A stretch of DNA of 64,000 nt from Pseudomonas sp. PDM15 (GCF_014851565.1 NZ_JACVAA010000004.1:310001-374000), one strand, 5' to 3'. Counted from the stretch's first letter, positions 26,881 through 36,249 are shown. Notes: generated from the sequence alone by a model not told the origin. Numbers and translations are program-made.

Positions 26881-29160
26881 TCAGCTCTGGATGGTCGCCG
26901 CCGGGTTGATCACGCGGCCCAGGCCGAGGTTGCGCAGGGCCAGGTGCAGGGTGCTGTGGATGACCTGCGGATTGTCGATGGTCATCAACTGGCCGAGCAG
27001 CTCCTTGGCGCGGGTCGAGCTGATCTGGCGCAGCAGCCACTTCACCTTGGGCAGGTTGGTGGCGTTCATCGACAGGCTGTCGAAGCCCATCGCCAGCAGC
27101 AGCACGGCGGCCGCCGGGTCACCGGCCATCTCGCCGCAGATGCTCACCGGCTTGCCTTCGGCGTGGGCGCCGTCGACCACCAGCTTCAGTGCGTGCAGCA
27201 CGGCCGGGTGGAGGAAGTCGTAGAGATCGGCAACCCGCGGGTTGTTGCGATCCACCGCCAGCAGGTACTGGGTCAGGTCATTCGAACCGACCGAGAGGAA
27301 GTCGACCTGGCGCGCCAAATCACGCACCTGGTAGACGGCGGCGGGAATCTCGATCATCACCCCCACCGGCGGCATGGGGATGTCCACACCCTCGTCGCGC
27401 ACTTCGCCCCAGGCGCGGTGGATCAGGTGCAGCGCCTCTTCCATCTCCTGCATGCCGGAGATCATCGGCAGGAGGATGCGCAGGTTGTTCAGGCCCTCGC
27501 TGGCCTTGAGCATGGCGCGCACCTGGACCAAGAAGATTTCCGGGTGGTCGAGGGTGATGCGGATGCCGCGCCAGCCGAGGAAGGGGTTCTCTTCCTTGAT
27601 CGGGAAGTAGGACAGGGCCTTGTCGCCGCCGATATCCAGGGTGCGCATGGTCACCGGCAGCGGGTGGAAGGCGGCCAGCTGTTCGCGGTAGGTGGCCAGC
27701 TGCTCCTTCTCGCTGGGGAAGCGCTCGCCATTCATGAACGGTACTTCGGTGCGGTACAGGCCTACGCCTTCGGCGCCGCGTTCCTGGGCGCGCTTCACAT
27801 CGGCCAGCAGGCCGGTGTTGACCCACAGCGGCATGCGCTGGCCGTCCAGCGTCTCGCAGGGCAGCTCGCGCAGGGCATCGAGGCCCTGGGCCAGCTGGCG
27901 CTCTTCCTCGACCACCTCGGCGTACTGCTTGCGCAGCAGTTCGCTGGGGTTGGTGAAGACTTCGCCGTGGTAGCCGTCGACGATCAGCTGGATGCCATCG
28001 ACCTTGGAGTAGGGCAGGTCGACCACGCCCATGACCGTGGGAATGCCCATGGCGCGCGCGAGGATGGCCACGTGGGAGTTGCCCGAGCCCTGCACCGAGA
28101 TCAGGCCGACCAGCTTGCCTTCCGGCACCTGGCCGAGCATGGCTGGCGACAGCTCCTCGCTGACCAGAATGGTGTTGTCCGGGTAGACCAGGGTCTGCTT
28201 GCGTTCTTCCTGCAGGTAGGCGAGCAGGCGGCGGCCGAGGTCGCGAACGTCGCTGGCGCGCTCGCGCAGGTAGGCGTCATCCATCAGCTCGAAGCGCGAG
28301 ACGTGCTCGTTGACCACCTGGCGCAGGGCGCCCTGGGCCCACTGGCCTGTCTTGATGACCTTGCGCACCTCGTTACCGAGGGCGTTGTCGTCGAGCATCA
28401 TCAGGTACACGTCGAACAGCGCCAGCTCTTCCTTGCGCAACTGGCTGGCGAGTTTGGCGGACAGCTCCTGCATGTCCTCGCGTACCCATTCCAGGGCCTT
28501 GCCGAACACTTCCAGCTCGGCCCCGATGTCGTCGATGGCCTTGTCCGGCACCACGTTGAGGTCAGCCGGCGGCAGCACCACCACGGCGGTACCCACGGCT
28601 GCGCCGGGGGCGCCGGGCACGCCGACGAAGCGCGCCTCCTGGATGCCCTTGCCCTGCTTGCCCAGGCCGCGGATCGAGCCGGTGGCCTCGGCGTGGGCGA
28701 TGACGCCGGCGAGCTGGGCGCTCATGGTGACCAGGAAGGCTTCTTCGCCCTCGTCGAACTGGCGGCGCTCCTTCTGCTGCACCACCAGTACGCCCATCAC
28801 CCGACGGTGGTGGATGATCGGCGCGCCGAGGAAGGAGGCGTAGCGCTCCTCGCCGGTCTCGGGGAAGTACATGTAGCGCGGGTGTTCGGAGGCGTGCTCG
28901 AGGTTGAGCGGCTCCTCGCGGGTGCCCACCAGGCCGACCAGGCCTTCGTTGGGCGCCATGCTGACCTTGCCGATGGAGCGCTTGTTGAGTCCGTCGGTGG
29001 CCATCAGCACGAAGCGCTTGGTCTCGGAGTCGAGCAGGTAGACGGAGCAGACCTGGCTGCCCATGGCCTCTTTCACCCGCTGCACGATGATCGTCAGCGC
29101 CGCCTTGAGATCCTTGGCGGCGTTTACTTCCTGGACGATCTTGCGCAGGGTGTTGAGCAT
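26881..29160 (-). CDS. ptsP: Phosphoenolpyruvate-protein phosphotransferase EI-Ntr
   Basis: 759 residues. First enzyme of the nitrogen phosphotransferase system: takes phosphate from PEP and passes it to NPr (PtsO). An N-terminal GAF domain (about 1-160) is followed by the EI phosphotransfer domain with active His363 in SGNSHVAILARAMGIP, then the PEP-binding barrel with catalytic Cys675 in PVSICGEMAGDP. Length and domain order are normal. It starts 19 bases after the end of rppH on the same strand, the arrangement conserved in Pseudomonas and enterics. Confidence 0.97.
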   Translation of the reverse strand: MLNTLRKIVQEVNAAKDLKAALTIIVQRVKEAMGSQVCSVYLLDSETKRFVLMATDGLNKRSIGKVSMAPNEGLVGLVGTREEPLNLEHASEHPRYMYFPETGEERYASFLGAPIIHHRRVMGVLVVQQKERRQFDEGEEAFLVTMSAQLAGVIAHAEATGSIRGLGKQGKGIQEARFVGVPGAPGAAVGTAVVVLPPADLNVVPDKAIDDIGAELEVFGKALEWVREDMQELSAKLASQLRKEELALFDVYLMMLDDNALGNEVRKVIKTGQWAQGALRQVVNEHVSRFELMDDAYLRERASDVRDLGRRLLAYLQEERKQTLVYPDNTILVSEELSPAMLGQVPEGKLVGLISVQGSGNSHVAILARAMGIPTVMGVVDLPYSKVDGIQLIVDGYHGEVFTNPSELLRKQYAEVVEEERQLAQGLDALRELPCETLDGQRMPLWVNTGLLADVKRAQERGAEGVGLYRTEVPFMNGERFPSEKEQLATYREQLAAFHPLPVTMRTLDIGGDKALSYFPIKEENPFLGWRGIRITLDHPEIFLVQVRAMLKASEGLNNLRILLPMISGMQEMEEALHLIHRAWGEVRDEGVDIPMPPVGVMIEIPAAVYQVRDLARQVDFLSVGSNDLTQYLLAVDRNNPRVADLYDFLHPAVLHALKLVVDGAHAEGKPVSICGEMAGDPAAAVLLLAMGFDSLSMNATNLPKVKWLLRQISSTRAKELLGQLMTIDNPQVIHSTLHLALRNLGLGRVINPAATIQS

Positions 29161-29179
29161 GGCTCGCTATCGAACTCCG

Positions 29180-29659
29180 TCAGTCGCGCGCCAGCAGGCG
29201 CGGGGCTAATTCCTTCAGGGCGCGACGGTAGACCTCGCGCTTGAATGTCACTACCTGGTTCAGCGGGTACCAGTAACTCACCCAGCGCCAGCCATCGAAC
29301 TCCGGCTTGCCGGTCAGGTCCATGCGCACCCGGCTCTCGTCGCCGGTCAGACGCAGGAGAAACCACTTCTGCTTCTGCCCGATGCACAGTGGCTGGCTGT
29401 GGGTGCGCACCAGGCGCTGGGGCAGACGATAACGCAACCAGCCCCGGGTGCAGGCGAGAATCTTCACATCCTGCTGTTCCAGGCCGACTTCCTCGTTCAG
29501 CTCGCGGTACAGCGCCTGCTCGGCCGACTCGTTGGGGTTGATGCCGCCCTGGGGAAACTGCCAGGCGTCCTGGTTGATCCGCCGTGCCCACAGCACCTGA
29601 CCAACATCGTTGGTCAGGATGATGCCGACATTAGGGCGAAAACCATCGGAATCAATCAC
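29180..29659 (-). CDS. rppH: RNA 5' pyrophosphohydrolase
   Basis: 159 residues. Nudix hydrolase that removes pyrophosphate from mRNA 5' ends and triggers RNase E decay. The Nudix box is complete: [23 protein letters not shown] is the G-x5-E-x7-REUxEExGU pattern (given in two parts here: [11 protein letters not shown] and [12 protein letters not shown]). The start is a GTG at 29659 ([12 protein letters not shown]), preceded by GAGGTGCTGTGCC; longer upstream frames lack similarity. Forms a unit with ptsP. Confidence 0.96.
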   Translation of the reverse strand: MIDSDGFRPNVGIILTNDVGQVLWARRINQDAWQFPQGGINPNESAEQALYRELNEEVGLEQQDVKILACTRGWLRYRLPQRLVRTHSQPLCIGQKQKWFLLRLTGDESRVRMDLTGKPEFDGWRWVSYWYPLNQVVTFKREVYRRALKELAPRLLARD

Positions 29660-29803
29660 GGCACAGCACCTCGAAAACGCATGTTTCGGCATTGTTCCAC
29701 AAAGGCCGCGGGCGCAGCAAACGCGCGGCTCGGCTAATGGGCAGTGGCGGTGAAAGCGGCTATTCTGACGCCCCTCATGACCCACCGAACCAGGTAATCC
29801 CAC

Positions 29804-30460
29804 GTGCGCCTTGCCCTCTTCGACCTCGACAACACCCTGCTCGCCGGCGACAGCGATCACAGCTGGGGCGAATTCCTCTGCGACACCGGCCGGGTCGATG
29901 CCGTCGAGTACCGCGCGCGCAACGATGCCTTCTATGCCGACTACTGCGCCGGCAAGCTGGACGTGGTGGCCTACCAGAGCTTTACCCAGGCCATCCTCAG
30001 CCGCACCGATGCCGCCGAGCTGGCGCGCTGGCAGGCCGAGTTCATGACGGAGGTGATCGAGCCGATCATCCTGGCCAAGGGCGAGGCGCTGCTGCAGCAG
30101 CACCGTGAGGCGGGTGACAAACTGGTGATCATTACCGCCACCAACCGCTTCATCACTGCGCCGATCGCCGCGCGCCTGGGGGTCGACACGCTGCTGGCCA
30201 CCGAGTGCGGCATGCAGGACGGCCGCTACACCGGCCAGGTTGCCGGTGTGCCTTGCTACCAGGAGGGCAAGGTGACGCGGATAAACCAGTGGCTGGCGGA
30301 GACCGGCCTGAGCCTGGACGGCAGCTACTTCTATAGCGACTCGCGCAACGACCTGCCGCTGCTGCAGGCGGCTTCGCATCCTGTTGCGGTGGATCCGGAC
30401 GACACCCTTCGCGCCATCGCCGTCGAACGCGGCTGGCCGGTGATCAGCCTGCGCGACTGA
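29804..30460 (+). CDS. HAD-superfamily phosphatase (SerB-like, subfamily IB)
   Basis: 218 residues, GTG start. Motif I FDLDNTLL holds the nucleophile Asp7 and acid Asp9; motif II IITATNR; motif III Lys in [11 protein letters not shown]; motif [13 protein letters not shown]. The cap is small and helical as in IB phosphatases. Substrate unknown: phosphoserine-like or other small phosphomonoesters. Divergent from rppH (144-base gap) and convergent with the DUF2269 gene, with only 3 bases between the stops. Confidence 0.9.
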   Translation: MRLALFDLDNTLLAGDSDHSWGEFLCDTGRVDAVEYRARNDAFYADYCAGKLDVVAYQSFTQAILSRTDAAELARWQAEFMTEVIEPIILAKGEALLQQHREAGDKLVIITATNRFITAPIAARLGVDTLLATECGMQDGRYTGQVAGVPCYQEGKVTRINQWLAETGLSLDGSYFYSDSRNDLPLLQAASHPVAVDPDDTLRAIAVERGWPVISLRD

Positions 30461-30463
30461 TCC

Positions 30464-30931
30464 TCACAGCGGCTTGGCCACCATCAGCCAGAAGATGGCG
30501 ATAAAGGCAATAAAGGCCGGCCAGCCCAGCACGAACCAGATGCGCATATAGCGGTTGGCCCGTTCGGGCAGCGCGCCGCCGTCGCGCAATGCCGCGGCGG
30601 CCATGTCGCGCACGCGGATCTGCAGCCACAGCACCGGCAGCCAGCACAGCCCCGCCAGCACGAACAGCCCTGCGCTCCACAGCAGCCACGACTGACTCAG
30701 CGGCCAGCCCGCGAGCTTGGCCAGGGCCAGGCCGGAGAGCGGCTGGAACACGGCGGTGGTGGCGATGAATAGCCAGTCGGCGGTGACCAGGTGGCGGAAG
30801 GTGGTGGCGATCACCTGTACCTCGCCGCTGCGCCAGGCACGCAGGGCGTAATAAGCAGAGCCCAGCCCGGTGCCGAACAGCAGGGTGGAGGAGAGGATGT
30901 GCAGGGTCTTGAGCAGCAGGTACAGACTCAT
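30464..30931 (-). CDS. DUF2269-type integral membrane protein
   Basis: 155 residues with four predicted helices. MSLYLLLKTLHILSSTLLFGTGLGSAYYA and HLVTADWLFIATTAVFQPLSG are typical of the DUF2269 family, whose His residues suggest haem or metal contact (established only as a resemblance). Last gene of a coupled trio: its ATG overlaps the SDR-DoxX stop (ATGA). Function unknown. Confidence 0.82.
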   Translation of the reverse strand: MSLYLLLKTLHILSSTLLFGTGLGSAYYALRAWRSGEVQVIATTFRHLVTADWLFIATTAVFQPLSGLALAKLAGWPLSQSWLLWSAGLFVLAGLCWLPVLWLQIRVRDMAAAALRDGGALPERANRYMRIWFVLGWPAFIAFIAIFWLMVAKPL

Positions 30932-32196
30932 CGTGATCTCGTCGTCGAAGCGGAAAGTCCCAGCAGCCAAACACTCAGCAGCAGGACCGCGAAATTCTTG
31001 CCCACCGCCATATAGGGATCGAACCAGTAGTGAGGCAGCAGCAGGCTGATCACCAGGCTGTAGACCAGCATCAGAACGATCTGAGCCTGCAGGGCACGGC
31101 TGCGCCAGCGCCGGAACAGCAGCGCCAGGCCGAGCACACCGTCCAGCAGGGCACCGCCGATCACGGCCAGGCGCGCCGGCAGACCCTCGATACCAGCCTC
31201 GGCCATGATCCGCAGGCCCCACTCATAGCCCGGCCCCAGGCAGACCGCCGCGGTCCCCAGCCAGATCAGCACGAGCACCAGCAGAACCAGGGGTTGCAGC
31301 GCCATCGCCAGGCTCTGCGCCGGTTGCGGCCAGTGCTGCAGGCGGCTCGCCAGCGGCGCTGCGCGGTAGCCGCAGGCCTGCTCCAGCGGAGCGGGGGCGG
31401 CGAGGTTGTCGTGGGCGCTCAGCCGCAGGGTCTGGCCGTTCAGTGCCTGCCAGCCCAGTCGCTCGCCCAGTGCCGCACCTAACCGCGCGAGCGGAGCCGG
31501 TACCTGGAAGTAACGAGCCGGGCGCCAACCTTGGGCCTGGCGCAGCATATCGATCAGCTCACCCTGGGTGAGTGCTTGCGGGCCCCCCAGTGGCAGTACG
31601 CTCGGCTGTGCCGGCCAGTTGCGCAGCAACGCCAGGATGGCTGCGCAGAGATCGTCGACATGCAGTGGCTGCAGCCGCGCCCGGTTGCCCAGCAGCGGTA
31701 TAAGTGGCAGGGGTGACAGACGCTGCAGCCATGTGCTGCTGGTGCCACCCGGGCCGACGACCAGCGAGGGCCGCAGCACAACGGCCGGGACGCCGAGGCT
31801 CAGCAGATGCCCATCGGCCTCGGCCTTGCTGGCCAGGAAGGGAATGTCGGGATGCTCGTCGGCGCCCAGGGCGGAAATCTGCAGCACGGCGGCGCCGTGC
31901 TGTTTGGCCAGCTGGAACAGGGTGCAGGCGCCGTCGCGTTGCAGGCGCTGCATGTGGTCGCTATCGGTGGAGAGTTCGCCGCTGGCGTTGATCACCAGCT
32001 CGATGCCGTCCGGCCAGGCGAAGCTGTCGGGCCGGTCCGCCAACTGCAGCAGATCCAGCGCGCGCCACTCCACGCCAGGCAACGCGAGTCCTGCGGCCTG
32101 GCGGCGGGTGGCGACCACGGAGTGTCCGGCCAGGCTCAGGGCATCGAGCAGGTGGCGGCCGATGAAGCCGCCGGCGCCGACCAGCAGGATGCGCAT
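30928..32196 (-). CDS. Fusion of NAD(P)-binding SDR/epimerase domain and DoxX-like membrane domain
   Basis: 422 residues. N-terminal Rossmann domain (about 1-280) with GAGGFIGRHLL at 7-17 and sequence like complex-I subunit NDUFA9/YbjT-type epimerases (LQISALGADEHPDIPFLASKAEAD). The C-terminal ~120 residues hold four hydrophobic helices of the DoxX type (PLVLLVLVLIWLGTAAVCL, LLDGVLGLALLF, IVLMLVYSLVISLLLP, FAVLLLSVWLLGLS). It ties a nucleotide-binding domain to the membrane. ATGA overlaps at both ends join it to two DUF2269 genes. A redox or lipid/quinone role is inferred, not shown. Confidence 0.85.
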   Translation of the reverse strand: MRILLVGAGGFIGRHLLDALSLAGHSVVATRRQAAGLALPGVEWRALDLLQLADRPDSFAWPDGIELVINASGELSTDSDHMQRLQRDGACTLFQLAKQHGAAVLQISALGADEHPDIPFLASKAEADGHLLSLGVPAVVLRPSLVVGPGGTSSTWLQRLSPLPLIPLLGNRARLQPLHVDDLCAAILALLRNWPAQPSVLPLGGPQALTQGELIDMLRQAQGWRPARYFQVPAPLARLGAALGERLGWQALNGQTLRLSAHDNLAAPAPLEQACGYRAAPLASRLQHWPQPAQSLAMALQPLVLLVLVLIWLGTAAVCLGPGYEWGLRIMAEAGIEGLPARLAVIGGALLDGVLGLALLFRRWRSRALQAQIVLMLVYSLVISLLLPHYWFDPYMAVGKNFAVLLLSVWLLGLSASTTRSR

Positions 32197-32639
32197 CAGG
32201 CCGGCTTGGCCCCCATCAGGGCGAAGATCGCCAGCAGCAGGATCAGCACCAGCGCGGCGTAGGCGATCACGAAGCGCAGCAGTTTGACCGGCACGTTGCC
32301 TGCGGCGACGGCTGTCTGCCAGGCGCCGAGGCGGTTGTGCAGCAGCAGGCCGAGCAGCACCAGCAGGCCGAACAGCTTGGCGCTGAACAGCAGCCAGCTG
32401 GCGCCCAGCGACAGGCCCACGGTGTGCACCAGCCACCAGCCGCTGACAGGCAGGCTCAGGGTGACCAGGCCAATAGCCGGCATGCTGTACAGGCGGGTGA
32501 TGCGCAGTTTGCGGGTCAGCACCACAGCATCCCCGGACTTGTTCGCCTTCCACAGCATGAAGGCGTGGGCGATGAAGCCCGCCAGGATCAGCACGGCGGG
32601 AATCAGGTGGGCGTACTTCAGCAGCTGGTAGTGTTCCAT
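32196..32639 (-). CDS. DUF2269-type integral membrane protein
   Basis: 147 residues with four helices: YAHLIPAVLILAGFIAHAFMLW, MPAIGLVTLSLPVSGWWLVHTVG, SWLLFSAKLFGLLVLLGLLLH and FVIAYAALVLILLLAIFALMG. Distant paralogue of the 30464 gene. First of three coupled genes; RBS AAGGAACGCTG. It starts 10 bases after the ilvA stop, so it may be read through from ilvA. Function unknown. Confidence 0.82.
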   Translation of the reverse strand: MEHYQLLKYAHLIPAVLILAGFIAHAFMLWKANKSGDAVVLTRKLRITRLYSMPAIGLVTLSLPVSGWWLVHTVGLSLGASWLLFSAKLFGLLVLLGLLLHNRLGAWQTAVAAGNVPVKLLRFVIAYAALVLILLLAIFALMGAKPA

Positions 32640-32648
32640 CAGCGTTCC

Positions 32649-34163
32649 TTAACCGAGGAAGAGCTTGTAGGCCGGGTTGTCGGTCTCGTCCCAGTAGGGA
32701 TAGCCGATGGCGTCGAAGGCTGCCGGAATCTGCTCGCGCTCCTCCGCCGGCACCTGCAGGGCGGCCAGCACGCGGCCGTCGGCGGCGCCGTGGTTGCGGT
32801 AATGGAACATGGTGATGTTCCAGCGCCCGCCCAGGCGGTTGAGGAAGTTGAACAGCGCGCCCGGCCGCTCGGGGAACTCGAAGCGGAACACCACCTCGTC
32901 CGCCACGGCTGCCGCGTGGCCGCCCACGGTGTGGCGGATGTGCAGCTTGGCCAGCTCGTTGTCGGTCAGGTCCAGTACCGGGAAGCCCTGCTCGCGCAGG
33001 TTCTCCACCAGCGCCTGACGTGGGTCGTTCTCCGGGTGAGTCTGCACGCCAACGAAGATGTGCGCCTCGCGGTCGGTGTGATAGCGGTAGTTGAACTCGG
33101 TGATCTGGCGCTTGCCGATCGCCTCGCAGAAGGCCTTGAAGCTGCCTGGCCGCTCGGGGATGGTCACGGCGATGATCGCTTCGCGCTTCTCGCCCAGCTC
33201 GGAACGCTCTGCGACGTGGCGCAGGCGGTCGAAGTTGATGTTGGCGCCCGAGTCGATGCCCACCAGCACCTTGTCGCGCAGGCCTTCACGCTCCACGTAC
33301 TTCTTGATCCCGGCCACGGCCAGGGCGCCGGCCGGCTCGGTGATCGAGCGGGTGTCGTCGTAGATGTCCTTGATAGCCGCGCAGATCTCGTCGGTGCTGA
33401 CGGTGATCACCTCATCGACATACTGCTTGCACACGTCGAAGCAGTGCGCGCCGATCTGCGCCACGGCCACGCCGTCGGCGAACAGGCCAACGCTCGGTAG
33501 CACCACGCGCTCGCCGGCTGCCATGGCGGCCTGCAGGCAGTTGGAGTCGTCGGGCTCGACGCCGATGATCTTGATCTCCGGGCGTAGGTATTTGACGTAG
33601 GCTGCGATGCCGGCGATCAAGCCGCCGCCGCCGACCGGCACGAAGATGGCGTCCAGCTGGCCCGGCTGCTGGCGCAGGATTTCCATGGCCACGGTGCCTT
33701 GCCCGGCAATCACCAGCGGGTCGTCATAGGGATGGATGTAGGTGTAACCCTTCTCTTCCACCAGCTTGAGCGAATGCGCCAGGGCCTCGGGGAAGGCGTC
33801 GCCGTGCAGCACCACCTTGCCGCCGCGCGAGCGCACGCCCTGCACCTTGAGCTCCGGAGTGGTGCGCGGCATCACGATGGTCGCCTTCACGCCCATGTGC
33901 TTGGCCGCCAGGGCCAGACCCTGGGCATGGTTGCCAGCGGAAGCAGTGACCACACCGCGCTCCAGCTCCTCGGCGGTCAGTTGGGCCAGCTTGTTATAGG
34001 CGCCGCGAATCTTGAATGAGTACACCGGCTGCAGATCCTCGCGCTTGAGCAGAATCTGGTTACCCAGCCGCTCGGTGAGCTGGCGGGCGGGTTGCAGCGG
34101 GGTTTCCACCGCGACGTCGTAGACGCGCGAGGTGAGGATCTTCTTGACGTACTGTTCGAGCAT
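32649..34163 (-). CDS. ilvA: Biosynthetic threonine ammonia-lyase
   Basis: PLP enzyme that makes 2-oxobutanoate from threonine, the first step of isoleucine synthesis. 504 residues: catalytic fold-type II domain with Lys51 in VYSFKIRGAYN, the SAGNHAQGLA phosphate loop and a glycine loop VPVGGGGLIAG, then two ACT-like regulatory domains (REAIIAVTIPERPGSFKAF and EVVFRFEFPERPGALFNFL) that bind isoleucine/valine. ATG 34163 gives the family N terminus MLEQYVKKIL; a TTG 27 bases upstream is possible but has no ribosome site. Divergent from rpiA. Confidence 0.96.
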   Translation of the reverse strand: MLEQYVKKILTSRVYDVAVETPLQPARQLTERLGNQILLKREDLQPVYSFKIRGAYNKLAQLTAEELERGVVTASAGNHAQGLALAAKHMGVKATIVMPRTTPELKVQGVRSRGGKVVLHGDAFPEALAHSLKLVEEKGYTYIHPYDDPLVIAGQGTVAMEILRQQPGQLDAIFVPVGGGGLIAGIAAYVKYLRPEIKIIGVEPDDSNCLQAAMAAGERVVLPSVGLFADGVAVAQIGAHCFDVCKQYVDEVITVSTDEICAAIKDIYDDTRSITEPAGALAVAGIKKYVEREGLRDKVLVGIDSGANINFDRLRHVAERSELGEKREAIIAVTIPERPGSFKAFCEAIGKRQITEFNYRYHTDREAHIFVGVQTHPENDPRQALVENLREQGFPVLDLTDNELAKLHIRHTVGGHAAAVADEVVFRFEFPERPGALFNFLNRLGGRWNITMFHYRNHGAADGRVLAALQVPAEEREQIPAAFDAIGYPYWDETDNPAYKLFLG

Positions 34164-34306
34164 CACGGGCTTCACTGGCGGGCTTTTCAAGGATTCTGGA
34201 GTCTACCCCAGCGCTTTGACCGACGGCCACCGACAGTCCGCGGCAAAAGCCGCATATCAGTAGGGCTGTGGCGATAAAACGCAGCCGATTGCGCCGGGCA
34301 GGAGGC

Positions 34307-34312
34307 TATAAT
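34307..34312 (+). promoter_or_regulatory. -10 element of rpiA
   Basis: Perfect TATAAT 38 bases before the rpiA ATG. No good -35 at 17 bases (GCCGAT); a TTGCGC lies too close. Confidence 0.5.
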
Positions 34313-34350
34313 TCGGCCCTTCCCGTATTCCCCAGGCGCAGAACTCCGCG

Positions 34351-35022
34351 ATGACCCAGGATCAGCTCAAGCAGGCGGTGGCCAAGGCCGCCGTCGACCA
34401 TATCCTTCCCTTCCTCGACAGCAAGAGCGTGATCGGCGTCGGCACCGGCTCCACCGCCAACTGCTTCATCGACGCCCTGGCCCAGCACAAGATGGCCTTC
34501 GACGGCGCCGTGGCCAGCTCCGAAGCCACCGCCGCGCGCCTCAAGGGGCACGGCATCCCGGTGTACGACCTGAACGCGGTGGACGGCCTGGAGTTCTACA
34601 TCGACGGCGCCGACGAGAGCGACGAGCACCTCAACCTGATCAAGGGCGGCGGCGCCGCGCTGACCCGCGAAAAGATCGTCGCGGCCGTGGCCAAGACCTT
34701 CATCTGCATCGCCGACGGCAGCAAGCTGGTGCCGGTGCTAGGCGCCTTCCCGCTGCCGGTGGAAGTTATCCCCATGGCCCGCAGCCACGTGGCGCGCCAG
34801 CTGGTGAGGCTGGGCGGAGACCCGGTGTACCGCGAGGGCGTGGTCACCGACAACGGCAACATCATCCTCGACGTGCACAACATGTCGATCACTGACCCGG
34901 TGAAGCTGGAAGCCGATATCAACGCCATCGTCGGCGTGGTCACCAACGGCCTGTTCGCCGCTCGCCCGGCCGATCTGCTGCTGCTCGGCACTCCTGAAGG
35001 CGTAAAGACCCTCAAGGCCTAA
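34351..35022 (+). CDS. rpiA: Ribose-5-phosphate isomerase A
   Basis: Interconverts ribose-5-phosphate and ribulose-5-phosphate in the pentose phosphate pathway. 223 residues, normal length. Motifs [11 protein letters not shown] (phosphate loop), [39 protein letters not shown] (catalytic Asp/Lys region). Divergent from ilvA. A REP-like nested repeat and a terminator follow. Confidence 0.97.
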   Translation: MTQDQLKQAVAKAAVDHILPFLDSKSVIGVGTGSTANCFIDALAQHKMAFDGAVASSEATAARLKGHGIPVYDLNAVDGLEFYIDGADESDEHLNLIKGGGAALTREKIVAAVAKTFICIADGSKLVPVLGAFPLPVEVIPMARSHVARQLVRLGGDPVYREGVVTDNGNIILDVHNMSITDPVKLEADINAIVGVVTNGLFAARPADLLLLGTPEGVKTLKA

Positions 35023-35026
35023 GCCT

Positions 35027-35087
35027 GTAGCCCGGACTTCAGTCCGGGGCGCCTGCCGTGTCAGTCCCGGACTGAAGTCCGGGCTAC
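35027..35087. repeat. REP-like nested inverted repeat
   Basis: Two perfect 22-base arms (35027-35048 and 35066-35087), each beginning or ending in GTAGCCC/GGGCTAC, around a 17-base loop. Each arm is itself a palindrome (CCCGGACT-TC-AGTCCGGG). The pattern matches dispersed extragenic REP doublets of Pseudomonas. A degenerate tail (GTAGGGCGGGCGAACC at 35097-35112) may be a decayed third unit. Confidence 0.8.
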
Positions 35088-35153
35088 GGCCCGAGCGTAG
35101 GGCGGGCGAACCTCGCGTGGCTCATTTGTGCGGATGACAGCCGTACTGCGAAG

Positions 35154-35179
35154 AAAACCCGGCAATGGCCGGGTTTTTT
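35154..35179. terminator. Bidirectional terminator after rpiA
   Basis: AAAACCCGGC, loop AATG, GCCGGGTTTTTTC. It serves rpiA and the leftward SdiA-regulated-domain gene. Confidence 0.88.
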
Positions 35180-35205
35180 CTTTCGGGCAAAGCGACTCGG
35201 CGCCG

Positions 35206-36129
35206 CTACTCTGTCGCCTGCTTCTCGAACACATAGAACAGGTTGGGCTCGCTGACCACGTACAGCCGGCCCCGGTCGTCCGTGGCCACGCCCTCGGCTT
35301 GCGGCACGCTCTTCTCCAGGCCGTGCTGGCCGCCGATCAGCGACAGTGTGCTGATCGGTCGGCCGTCGGAGTTGATCTCGATCACCAGGTGCGACTCGTC
35401 CGACAGCGCCAGCAGGTGTCCGGTGTGGGCGTCGTAGTCGAGGCTGGAAAGATCGCGCACGAACAGACGGGCGTCGCGTTCCGGGTCGTCCACCACGTGC
35501 ACGGCGAAGGGTTTGTCCGGGTTGGTATGGGGGAAGCCGTGGATCTCGTAGATGCTCACCGGATCGCGCTCCTTGGCGGCGAACAGGCGGTGGTTGGCGG
35601 CGTCGTAGGCCAGGCCCTCGAAGCCCTTGTTGCCGTTGAGGCCGATGCCTAGTGACAGCTGCTCGGAGTCGGCGGCATCGACGAAGTCGGTGTCGTCGCC
35701 CAGATGCACGCGGAACAGGCGCTGCTGGCGCTCATCGGTGATCACGTAGAGGTCGCGGCTGATGTACTCGATGGCTTCCGGGTCGCCGAAGCCGACCAGG
35801 GGCACGCGGCGCACTATCTCGCCGTCCAGCGACAGCTCGATGATCTCGGCGTTCTTGTTGGTCACGGTAAACAGGCTGCGACGGTCCGGATCGAAGGTCA
35901 GGGCCGAGACATCAGCGCTCAGGCCCTGGATCGGCTTGGCCTGCACGGTCACTCGATAGTCCGGCAGCCAGATCGACTTGTCCCGCCACTCGGCTGCATG
36001 GCGCCATTCTTGCACCACGAACCAGCCACGTTCGAGCAGGCGCCATTGCTGGGCAACCACCAGCAGGGCCACGAGAACGAGCAATGCCAGGGTGGGCAAC
36101 AGAACGCGAGCTTGAGTCAGGCGGCGCAT
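35206..36129 (-). CDS. SdiA-regulated-domain protein (beta-propeller-like), membrane-anchored
   Basis: 307 residues. One N-terminal membrane segment (about 8-27) leaves the rest in the periplasm. The body shows the repeated blade pattern of the SdiA-regulated family: LTFDPDRRSLFTVTNKNAEIIELSLDG, GFGDPEAIEYI, NKGFEGLAYDAANHRLFAAKE, SSLDYDAHTGHLLALSDESHLVIEI, and the end AEGVATDDRGRLYVVSEPNLFYVFEK. A second copy lies at 44386. Function in Pseudomonas unknown; esterase-like or binding roles have been suggested for the fold. Confidence 0.85.
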   Translation of the reverse strand: MRRLTQARVLLPTLALLVLVALLVVAQQWRLLERGWFVVQEWRHAAEWRDKSIWLPDYRVTVQAKPIQGLSADVSALTFDPDRRSLFTVTNKNAEIIELSLDGEIVRRVPLVGFGDPEAIEYISRDLYVITDERQQRLFRVHLGDDTDFVDAADSEQLSLGIGLNGNKGFEGLAYDAANHRLFAAKERDPVSIYEIHGFPHTNPDKPFAVHVVDDPERDARLFVRDLSSLDYDAHTGHLLALSDESHLVIEINSDGRPISTLSLIGGQHGLEKSVPQAEGVATDDRGRLYVVSEPNLFYVFEKQATE

Positions 36130-36183
36130 GGAAGAGGTTCCGAGTCAGAGGTGCTGCATCAAAACAGGTGCAGCTGAATTGAA

Positions 36184-36201
36184 GCTTAAGAAGCCTTAAG
36201 C
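36184..36201. promoter_or_regulatory. Palindrome between divergent SdiA-domain and AraC genes
   Basis: GCTTAAG-AAGC-CTTAAGC, perfect 7-bp arms, in the 120-base divergent gap, 49 bases before the araC-type ATG. Candidate operator. Confidence 0.4.
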
Positions 36202-36249
36202 GAAACGCCAGACGCAGTTACCGAATACCACCCCAGCGGAACGGCAGTC

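Noticed and set aside
26944..29244. 766-codon open frame antisense to ptsP
   Set aside because: It mirrors the codon pattern of a high-GC gene; the protein is His/Gly/Ala-rich with no domain, while the opposite strand encodes a full EI-Ntr.
34164..34190. Upstream TTG start adding nine residues to IlvA
   Set aside because: No ribosome site in front of it; the ATG at 34163 gives the family N terminus and length.
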